From contig CABQJX010000076.1 in assembly GCA_902464595.1 (NCBI GenBank), forward strand, positions 1 through 13,068: a DNA stretch of 13,068 nucleotides, read 5' to 3'. Under the pieces are notes generated by a model. The model had not been told where the DNA came from and did no database searches. It worked only from the letters and a program-made list of their open reading frames with translations. Origin of the DNA: an uncultured Lachnoclostridium sp. (GTDB taxonomy: Bacteria; Bacillota; Clostridia; Lachnospirales; Lachnospiraceae). How positions within the stretch are numbered: position 1 is the first letter of the stretch; each line of letters opens with the position of its first letter. Both the position numbers and the translations under genes were made by a program. Below are positions 1 to 5,863 of the stretch, one piece after another.

Positions 1-1976
1 AGAGAGCGGCCCTCTGGATGGTATACGGGCAGCAGGTGACGATCAGGGAGATGGCTGTAAACTTAGGAATTTCCGAAAACGCCATTAGATCCAGATTGTA
101 TCAGGGGCGGCAGAAGCTGATGGAAAGAAAAGCCGATTTCCGGAAATACGGAATCGAGCTTACTGCAATCCCGGTATCTATGCTGGTTGCCATGGCGTTC
201 CGGGATACCGTTTATGCGGCAGGATCCGCGGGATATGCCGCAGGAACAACTGCGGGAACAACCGCAGGAGCAGCCCCAGATCATCATTCCTTTGCTGATA
301 GGAGCAAAAAGACAGGAGTTAAAAAAAGGGCTGTTGTGGCCGGAGCGGTCATTGCCGGAGTGGCCGGAGCGGGCATTGCCGCTGCGGCAGCAGGCAAAGT
401 GGCTTTCAATCATACTAATGCCTCATACATGGAGCCGATCGAGGAAAAAATAGAGGCTTTTAACGACCGGACTTATGGCATGAAGACAGAGCTTGGAGTC
501 TATTATCCCGACGAGGCTTTAAAACAGATTGAGGTGCTGCTGAAAAATAGCGACGACTATACGACGCAGGATTATTACCAGCAGTGGGAAAATGAAACGT
601 CTTACCAAAGCGTTCTTTTTCAGCAGGCCTGCAGTGACTACGATGCCCGGTTTGGCGATGACTGGAAAATCACGTACAAAAAGCAAGAGGCGAACAAACT
701 CCCGAAGGATAAAGTAAAAAAGCTGAACAGAACGTATCAGGATCCTTATTCCGTGTATCCCCAATCAATGCTCCCTGCGATTTATACAGGGTATTCAGAT
801 GAGGAAAGGGAATTAGAAAACTGGTTTGAAGAGCATGAAGTAAAAGAGGCCTATGAAGTGACGCTGGATATGAAAATCAAAGGCTCCAAAGGCAGGGGAG
901 AAGCCAAAGCGGAGGCAATCGTGGCAAATTACGGTGGCGACTGGCTGCTGTATGCCGCCGGATCGCCCGACGATCTGGTGTACTCCATTTCCTTTAGAGA
1001 AGTGAATGGTTCCGAAGGGGAAGAAAAAGATAAGAATAAGGATAAGGAGAAGGCGGAGGCGGAGGAAGCTTTCGGTTCCAGCATGGCGGAAAATAACGGG
1101 GCTTTGGATTATGCCAATGAGACAAACAGAAAGGCTGTGGATGTGCCGTCTGCTGTGACAGCTGAAGCAGACAGTGAGAAGCCGAAAGAAGAAAAGAAGG
1201 CTGCTCGAATCACTTCAGAACGGATCAATGTGGACGAAACCTATTATAAAATCGTTTTCACAGCAGTTACAGAAGCAGGCGAACCGTTATGGGAGTATGT
1301 CAGTGAGGAAAATATAAGTGCAGAATTGGATTCCGTTGGTCTGTTTGATATTCATAAAGATAAAGTATATCTATATGACAACGGATCAATCCTTGTGCTG
1401 GACTGCAGAACGGGAAACGAGGTATGGAGAAATAAGGAGTTTAGCGGAGGAGAGGCTTCATATGTATTTGATGCAAAAGATAATTTATATGTTTGCGGAT
1501 TTTACGGCCCAGATATTATGAAAGTTGATTCCTCGGGAAAGACCATTTATCGTATCCAGACATTGAAGGATAAGTATTACTGGCCATATCAGCTTGACTA
1601 TATAGAGCATGACAATACTGTTGCAATAACCTTTGACGGAAATGATTCAGGCTCTGGAGTAAACACATTAGTGCTGGATGCAGAAACCGGGGAAGTTATT
1701 TCAGATCATGAGAGCAATGAGGGCAATTTATCTGGAAAGGGAAACGGAGCTTTCGGTATGGAAACGGGCAATTTCATGTATGTGGTAAATTGCAAACAAA
1801 GCATTACCCTTCGGACACAGCCTTCAACCTCTGCCAGTGAAATATGTCAGATTCCATTGTATGGTGCTGTGATATATCATGGCATGGCTGAGAATGGCTT
1901 TTATGAAGTATCCTATCTGGGGAATCGGGGATACGCACTGGCTGAGTATTTAGACATGTATGAGCCGCAGATTTAG
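1..1976 (+). CDS. Membrane-tethered sigma-70 family protein (5' partial) with extracellular propeller-like and SH3 domains
   Basis: The frame is open to the window edge, so the N-terminus (probably sigma region 2) is missing. The first codons, before the ATG at 18, already read as sigma region 4 (RAALW, then MVYGQQVTIREMAVNLGIS). Residue numbers here count from that ATG. A helix-turn-helix spans about 8-40 (key part GISENAIRSRLYQGRQKL). An Ala/Gly/Thr-rich linker follows, then one hydrophobic segment at about 103-127 preceded by basic KKTGVKKR. The remaining 520 residues should lie outside the cell: an acidic/aromatic region (130-330), a charged low-complexity linker (335-395), a stretch with PQQ/propeller-like repeats (VLDCRTGNEVW, VLDAETGEV; about 400-590) and an SH3 domain (595-648, with SITLRTQPSTSASEI and GYALAEYL). 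Inference: a one-piece envelope-responsive sigma factor. Region 2 and any protease site cannot be seen. Domain order is clear; function is not proven. Confidence 0.75.
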   Translation, partial: RAALWMVYGQQVTIREMAVNLGISENAIRSRLYQGRQKLMERKADFRKYGIELTAIPVSMLVAMAFRDTVYAAGSAGYAAGTTAGTTAGAAPDHHSFADRSKKTGVKKRAVVAGAVIAGVAGAGIAAAAAGKVAFNHTNASYMEPIEEKIEAFNDRTYGMKTELGVYYPDEALKQIEVLLKNSDDYTTQDYYQQWENETSYQSVLFQQACSDYDARFGDDWKITYKKQEANKLPKDKVKKLNRTYQDPYSVYPQSMLPAIYTGYSDEERELENWFEEHEVKEAYEVTLDMKIKGSKGRGEAKAEAIVANYGGDWLLYAAGSPDDLVYSISFREVNGSEGEEKDKNKDKEKAEAEEAFGSSMAENNGALDYANETNRKAVDVPSAVTAEADSEKPKEEKKAARITSERINVDETYYKIVFTAVTEAGEPLWEYVSEENISAELDSVGLFDIHKDKVYLYDNGSILVLDCRTGNEVWRNKEFSGGEASYVFDAKDNLYVCGFYGPDIMKVDSSGKTIYRIQTLKDKYYWPYQLDYIEHDNTVAITFDGNDSGSGVNTLVLDAETGEVISDHESNEGNLSGKGNGAFGMETGNFMYVVNCKQSITLRTQPSTSASEICQIPLYGAVIYHGMAENGFYEVSYLGNRGYALAEYLDMYEPQI

Positions 1977-2168
1977 ACAGGAGCAACATGCACGATGGTA
2001 AACTGCAATGAATCCATTACTTTGAGAACCAGCCCATCTACAAAAGCGGATGAAATCCTGCAGATCCCCTTTGGGGCGAGCGTGGATTATATCCAATCTG
2101 CTGCAAATGGCTTTTACTTAGTTTCCTATTGTGGATATAACGGTTATGCATTGGCTTATGGAAAGTAA
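1977..2168 (+). pseudogene. Second SH3 domain, in frame after the amber stop
   Basis: After TAG at 1974-1976 the same reading frame stays open for 63 codons to TAA at 2166-2168. It encodes another SH3 repeat (VNCNESITLRTSPSTKADEI, then NGFYLVSYCGYNGYALAYGK). This closely mirrors the SH3 domain just before the stop (VNCKQSITLRTQPSTSASEI ... NGFYEVSYLGNRGYALAEYL). The simplest reading is that the upstream protein once ended in two SH3 domains and a nonsense mutation detached the last one. Alternatives are stop-codon readthrough, or separate translation from the ATG at 1995, which has AGGAG at 1979-1983, 11 bases upstream. A free 57-residue SH3 domain without a signal peptide would stay in the cytoplasm and make little sense. 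The domain shows no further stops or frameshifts, so any loss is recent. Confidence 0.6.
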
Positions 2169-2198
2169 ATGCGAAAGGTATTAAAAAAGGAAAACACA

Positions 2199-3083
2199 AT
2201 GAAACAACAGACGAATGCGAAGGTCCGGTTCAGTATTTCTATGGCAATTTTTGGAACGCTGGGGGTATTTACAAGGAATATTGCCGTAAGCTCCGGCGAG
2301 CTTGCTCTGTACAGGGCGGTTCTGGCTCTTTTGCTCATAGCCGTGTACCTGGCGGCTGTGGGACAAAGGCTGGATTGGAGATCCATAAAAAAAGAGCTGG
2401 GTTTCCTCTTTTTATCGGGAATTGCAATGGGGCTGAACTGGATCCTTCTGTTTGAGGCGTATAAATATACGACGATCTCCGCAGCGACCCTGAGCTATTA
2501 CTTTGCCCCGGTGATCGTGACCGCAGTGTGTCCCCTTCTGTTTCACGAAAGGCTGAATCGTAAGCAATGGATCTGTTTTGCCATGTCTGCCCTGGGGCTG
2601 GCGCTGTTAGCCGGGGGTGAGATTTTTGGCGGAACACGGGATTTTATGGGAATCCTGTTTGGCCTCGGCGCGGCCGCGTTTTATGCGGCCGTGATCTTGC
2701 TGAATAAATCGATCAAAAAGGTGGAAGGGATCCACAGGACATGGATCCAGTTTTTTTCTGCTGCCATTGTTTTGCTCCCATACGTTTTCATGACAACGGG
2801 AGTAACACTGGGAAAATTAAACAGAACAGGTTGGGTGAATCTCCTGATCGTAGGCCTGTTCCACACAGGTTTTACCTATTGTATGTATTTTTCTTCGTTA
2901 AAGGAGCTGCCAGGACAGAAGGCGGCCATCCTCAGCTATATCGATCCCCTGGTGGCAGTGTTCGTTTCTGTTCTCGTTTTGGGAGAGAAGATGACCGTAG
3001 GGCAGGCTGTGGGAGGCGCGCTGATCTTAGGGTTTACTCTCTGGAATGAAATTTCGCCGAGGGGCGGAAGGAAAGAAAGGTGA
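2199..3083 (+). CDS. EamA/DMT-superfamily transporter
   Basis: A 294-residue, strongly hydrophobic protein of the drug/metabolite transporter superfamily, expected to have ten membrane helices as two EamA repeats (about residues 10-138 and 150-285). Typical features are the opening FSISMAIFGTLGVFTRNI, the helix-3/4 region with LNWILLFEAYKYT and SAATLSYYFAPV, and the second-repeat end ILSYIDPLVAVFVSVLVLGE. The tail is short and basic (SPRGGRKER). The ATG at 2199 is preferred: it has AAGG at 2187-2190 with 8 bases of spacing, and the protein then begins just before the first helix. The ATG at 2169, directly abutting the upstream TAA, would add ten mostly charged residues and has a poorly placed ribosome binding site. 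No promoter is evident, so co-transcription with the upstream gene is possible. The substrate cannot be told; family members export amino acids, metabolites or drugs. Confidence 0.88.
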   Translation: MKQQTNAKVRFSISMAIFGTLGVFTRNIAVSSGELALYRAVLALLLIAVYLAAVGQRLDWRSIKKELGFLFLSGIAMGLNWILLFEAYKYTTISAATLSYYFAPVIVTAVCPLLFHERLNRKQWICFAMSALGLALLAGGEIFGGTRDFMGILFGLGAAAFYAAVILLNKSIKKVEGIHRTWIQFFSAAIVLLPYVFMTTGVTLGKLNRTGWVNLLIVGLFHTGFTYCMYFSSLKELPGQKAAILSYIDPLVAVFVSVLVLGEKMTVGQAVGGALILGFTLWNEISPRGGRKER

Positions 3084-3248
3084 CAAAATAGGGAAAGCGG
3101 ATTACCTGGTTTTTACTTCTGTTTTACCCTAATGGGATTTGGGCAGAAAAAGACCAGGATCCAGAATATCATTTTGCTGTGAAAATCTTTTTAAAAAAAG
3201 GCAGATTAACGGATTTTTAACAAATCGAGAAAATTTTAACAATATATA

Positions 3249-3277
3249 TTGATTTTCACTTTGGATTGTTATAAAAT
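3249..3277 (+). promoter_or_regulatory. Probable pckA promoter (sigma-A type)
   Basis: TTGATT at 3249-3254 and TAAAAT at 3272-3277 are 17 bases apart, in a very AT-rich stretch upstream of pckA. The predicted leader is about 55 nt. A perfect 12-bp palindrome, CAATATATATTG (3240-3251), overlaps the -35 hexamer. TAACAAT (3237-3243) and its inverted copy ATTGTTA (3265-3271) flank the promoter, so an operator here is plausible. The pckA ribosome binding site is GAGG at 3328-3331, 9 bases before the ATG. No clear terminator for the upstream transporter was found in 3084-3248. Confidence 0.6.
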
Positions 3278-3340
3278 GAAAAAGAATTTTTTTTAATTTT
3301 ACAAGTTCACAAGAAATCATAGGAAACGAGGTAATGTAAG

Positions 3341-4945
3341 ATGGCAAAGATTGATTTAAGCAAATATGGCATCACAGGTACTACAGAGATCGTTTACAAT
3401 CCTTCTTACGAATTATTATTCGAGGAAGAGACAAAGTCTACAAACGAAGGTTATGAAATTGGTCAGGAAAGCGAACTCGGAGCTGTCAATGTTATGACAG
3501 GTATCTATACAGGCCGTTCTCCTAAAGATAAGTATATCGTTGTTGATGAGAACTCAAAAGACACTGTATGGTGGACAACCGATGAGTATAAGAACGATAA
3601 CCACCCAATGTCAGAGGACGTTTGGGCAAAGGTAAAGGATATTGCCCAGAAGGAGCTCTCTAATAAGAGACTGTTTGTTGTGGATGCTTTCTGCGGAGCT
3701 GATAAAGAGACAAGAATGGCAGTCCGCTTTATCGTTGAGGTTGCATGGCAGGCTCATTTCGTAAAGAACATGTTCATCAAGCCAACCGCTGAGGAGCTTG
3801 AGAACTTTGAGCCTGATTTCGTTGTATACAATGCTTCCAAGACAAAGGTAGAGGATTACAAGGAGTTAGGACTCAACTCTGAGACCTGTGTTGCTTTCAA
3901 CATCACAAGCCGTGAGCAGGTGATCATCAACACATGGTACGGCGGCGAGATGAAGAAGGGTATCTTCTCCATGATGAACTACTACCTCCCATTGAAGGGC
4001 GTTGCTTCCATGCACTGTTCTGCAAACACCGATCTCAACGGTGAGAATACAGCAATCTTCTTCGGCCTTTCCGGTACTGGAAAAACAACTCTTTCCACCG
4101 ATCCAAAGAGACTTCTCATCGGAGATGACGAGCACGGCTGGGATGACAACGGCGTGTTTAACTTCGAGGGCGGCTGCTATGCAAAGGTAATTGACCTGGA
4201 CAAAGATTCTGAGCCTGATATTTACAATGCGATCAAGAGAAACGCCCTTCTTGAGAACGTTACCCTTGATGAGAACGGAAAGATCGACTTTACCGATAAG
4301 AGCGTGACTGAGAATACACGTGTATCTTATCCGATCGATCATATCAACAACATTGTAAGACCGATCTCCGCAGCTCCTGCAGCAAAGGATGTGATCTTCC
4401 TTTCTGCTGATGCGTTCGGCGTACTTCCTCCTGTATCAATCCTGACTCCAGAGCAGACACAGTACTACTTCCTGTCTGGATTTACTGCAAAGTTAGCAGG
4501 TACAGAGAGAGGCATCACAGAGCCTACACCTACCTTCTCCGCTTGCTTCGGCCAGGCATTCCTGGAGCTGCATCCAACGAAGTATGCAGAGGAGCTTGTA
4601 AAGAAGATGACAAAGAGCGGCGCAAAGGCTTACTTAGTCAACACTGGCTGGAATGGAACAGGAAAGAGAATCTCCATCAAGGATACCCGCGGTATCATTG
4701 ATGCCATCCTTTCCGGAGCTATCAATACCGCTCCTACCAAGAAGATCCCAATGTTCAACTTTGAGGTTCCAACAGAGCTTCCAGGTGTAGATTCTAAGAT
4801 CCTTGATCCAAGAGACACTTATGCAGATGCTTCCGAGTGGGAGACCAAGGCAAGAGATCTTGCTTCCAGATTTAACAAGAACTTTGCAAAGTATGAGGGA
4901 AATGAAGCTGGCAAGGCATTAGTTGCCGCTGGTCCTCAGCTGTAA
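3341..4945 (+). CDS. pckA: Phosphoenolpyruvate carboxykinase (ATP)
   Basis: ATP-dependent PEP carboxykinase (EC 4.1.1.49), a cytoplasmic enzyme interconverting oxaloacetate + ATP with PEP + CO2 + ADP. In many gut anaerobes it runs in the CO2-fixing, ATP-forming direction; that is family knowledge, not visible here. The 534 residues match the usual length. Visible motifs: TGRSPKDK with the substrate-binding Arg59; GGEMKKG with Lys206 and the later His225, both metal ligands in the family; the kinase-1a P-loop GLSGTGKTT (242-250, Lys248); the metal-binding kinase-2 segment IGDDEHGWDD (260-269); FEGGCYAKVIDL; and the C-terminal NTGWNGTGKRISIKDTR adenine-binding region. All key residues are intact. 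Codon use is strongly biased, as in dnaK below, suggesting high expression. It stands alone between its own promoter and a strong terminator. Confidence 0.98.
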   Translation: MAKIDLSKYGITGTTEIVYNPSYELLFEEETKSTNEGYEIGQESELGAVNVMTGIYTGRSPKDKYIVVDENSKDTVWWTTDEYKNDNHPMSEDVWAKVKDIAQKELSNKRLFVVDAFCGADKETRMAVRFIVEVAWQAHFVKNMFIKPTAEELENFEPDFVVYNASKTKVEDYKELGLNSETCVAFNITSREQVIINTWYGGEMKKGIFSMMNYYLPLKGVASMHCSANTDLNGENTAIFFGLSGTGKTTLSTDPKRLLIGDDEHGWDDNGVFNFEGGCYAKVIDLDKDSEPDIYNAIKRNALLENVTLDENGKIDFTDKSVTENTRVSYPIDHINNIVRPISAAPAAKDVIFLSADAFGVLPPVSILTPEQTQYYFLSGFTAKLAGTERGITEPTPTFSACFGQAFLELHPTKYAEELVKKMTKSGAKAYLVNTGWNGTGKRISIKDTRGIIDAILSGAINTAPTKKIPMFNFEVPTELPGVDSKILDPRDTYADASEWETKARDLASRFNKNFAKYEGNEAGKALVAAGPQL

Positions 4946-4972
4946 TAAAAAAAGCGCAGAATTGATTGATCT

Positions 4973-5009
4973 ATGCGCCTGTATCCGTTGCGATGCAGGC
5001 GCATTTTTT
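4973..5009 (+). terminator. Intrinsic terminator of pckA
   Basis: ATGCGCCTGTATC (4973-4985) pairs with GATGCAGGCGCAT (4992-5004) through 13 base pairs with one G-U wobble, around a 6-base loop. It is followed by six T residues (5004-5009). It lies 28 bases after the pckA stop. Confidence 0.93.
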
Positions 5010-5020
5010 CTTTCAGGCTG

Positions 5021-5049
5021 TAGACTTATGACTGGATAGGATATATAAT
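5021..5049 (+). promoter_or_regulatory. Probable promoter of the 138-residue protein gene
   Basis: TAGACT at 5021-5026 (4 of 6 matches to TTGACA) and a perfect TATAAT at 5044-5049 are 17 bases apart. They begin just after the pckA terminator and point at the gene starting at 5102, giving a leader of about 45 nt. Confidence 0.6.
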
Positions 5050-5101
5050 TTTCTTGTAGGACAGATGATCTTAGGCGCGGAAGAAGAAAGAGGGTGTTTC
5101 G

Positions 5102-5518
5102 GTGGCATATGATCAGGAAAAAGAAAAGCAGGAAGCAGTGGAAGCAGGCATCAGGGCAATAAAAAGCCTTAGAGCCGCACAGGATCATTTAAACAGGGCG
5201 AAGAATTGGGGAGTCTGGGATATGTTTGGCGGAGGATTTTTCTCTACCATGGCGAAGCAGTCTAAAATGAACCAGGCAAAACAAAACATGGAGCAGGCGA
5301 AATGGGATCTTAAAAATTTCAACAAAGAGTTGGAGGATGTAAATATTTCCTGTCAGCTGCACATAGAAACAGGTGATTTTCTTTCTTTTGCCGATTGGTT
5401 TTTTGACGGATTTATTGTGGACTGGCTGGTTCAGGAGCGGATCGGACAGGCCTCCCAACAGGTGGAACAGGCGATCCGGAGGGTAGAGGAAATACTTAGG
5501 GAGCTGCAGCGTGTTTGA
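5102..5518 (+). CDS. Small coiled-coil protein of unknown function with a WGxWDMFGGG motif
   Basis: I cannot name this family. The 138-residue product has a charged helical start (1-34), a compact Gly/Trp motif NWGVWDMFGGGFFSTMAK (35-52), a long Gln/Lys-rich helix (53-80), an aromatic patch (ADWFFDGFIVDWLV, 97-110) and a final amphipathic helix rich in Glu/Arg (111-138). There is no signal peptide and no true membrane segment, so it is probably a cytoplasmic helical-bundle protein that may self-associate; this is inference. The start is GTG at 5102, chosen because AAAGAGGG (5087-5094) sits 7 bases upstream and no better ATG follows near the start. It stands alone between the pckA terminator and the 6S RNA promoter. 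It looks like a real gene: it has its own promoter and ribosome binding site and a composition unlike a random frame. Confidence 0.8.
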   Translation: MAYDQEKEKQEAVEAGIRAIKSLRAAQDHLNRAKNWGVWDMFGGGFFSTMAKQSKMNQAKQNMEQAKWDLKNFNKELEDVNISCQLHIETGDFLSFADWFFDGFIVDWLVQERIGQASQQVEQAIRRVEEILRELQRV

Positions 5519-5572
5519 TGGCGATTCTCGGATTTTTTTCTCTCAAATATGTGAATTGCCAAAAAGTTGCGC

Positions 5573-5601
5573 TTGAAAAACAGATGAGTTTGGGGTATAA
5601 T
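5573..5601 (+). promoter_or_regulatory. Strong sigma-A promoter of the 6S RNA gene
   Basis: TTGAAA at 5573-5578 and a perfect TATAAT at 5596-5601 are separated by exactly 17 bases; the spacer ends in TTTGGGG. The predicted start is about 5608. This is among the best promoters in the window and fits an abundant housekeeping RNA. Confidence 0.88.
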
Positions 5602-5607
5602 AACACC

Positions 5608-5840
5608 AGATAAAAGAGCGAATGTAATTACCTGGGGTGTTCGATATTCTTACCAATTTTGAACCTACATTAGACAAAAGGGATTCCAATATTTTTAAGC
5701 GGATGTCAGGCCTCCGTCGAGTGGAAGGCAGATGTTTAAGTGAGGTTGCCCACCTAGCATTGCTAGGCGTCAATAAGTAAGAGCCGGCATTCTGGGGTTA
5801 CAGATGATAAAAGCAGCGGGGCTCCCGCTGCTTTCTTTTG
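5608..5840 (+). ncRNA. ssrS: 6S RNA (SsrS), RNA polymerase regulator, including its terminator
   Basis: 6S RNA mimics an open promoter and binds the housekeeping sigma-A RNA polymerase, adjusting transcription in slow growth. Evidence is the strong promoter, the intrinsic terminator, the absence of a credible coding frame, and blocks I recognise from Firmicute 6S RNAs: ACCTGGGGTGTTC (5' closing arm), GAACCTAC (5661-5668) and AGGGATTCC (5680-5688) in the upper stem, an apical hairpin (about 5709-5730), GAGGTTGCCCA (5742-5752), a small perfect hairpin CCTAGC-ATT-GCTAGG on the 3' side of the expected central bubble (5753-5767), and CATTCTGGGGTTACA as the 3' closing arm. TGTAA (5623-5627) can pair with TTACA (5798-5802). 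Exact ends are estimates; mature RNA may end near 5805. Family recognition is from memory and structure, without a covariance search. Confidence 0.82.
5810..5840 (+). terminator. Intrinsic terminator of the 6S RNA gene
   Basis: AAAGCAGCGGG (5810-5820) pairs perfectly with CCCGCTGCTTT (5824-5834) around a GCT loop, followed by CTTTTG. It ends only 12 bases before the ribosome binding site of the SpoIID-like gene, leaving no room there for another promoter. Confidence 0.9.
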
Positions 5841-5863
5841 ATACAAATTTACAGGAGCTGTTT

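Noticed and set aside
3109..3168. Imperfect inverted repeat CCTGGTTTTT / AAAAAGACCAGG after the transporter gene
   Set aside because: The stem has bulges and a large loop, and no T-run follows, so it was not called a terminator.
3866..4342. Minus-strand frame of 158 codons inside pckA
   Set aside because: It is a shadow of a strongly codon-biased gene, with no recognisable domain and no promoter or ribosome binding site.
5543..5773. Minus-strand frame across the 6S RNA region
   Set aside because: The region has a strong plus-strand promoter, RNA structure and a terminator, and the putative peptide has no recognisable features.
5608..5840. Possible signal recognition particle RNA or tmRNA instead of 6S RNA
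   Set aside because: The GGAA-tetraloop SRP core and the tRNA-like ends and tag frame of tmRNA are absent, whereas the closing stem, bubble hairpin and upper-stem blocks fit 6S RNA.
5804..5863. Upstream ATG extending the SpoIID-like protein by 20 residues
   Set aside because: It lies in the 6S RNA and its terminator stem, lacks a ribosome binding site, and would push the signal anchor away from the N-terminus. ATG 5864 has AGGAG well placed.
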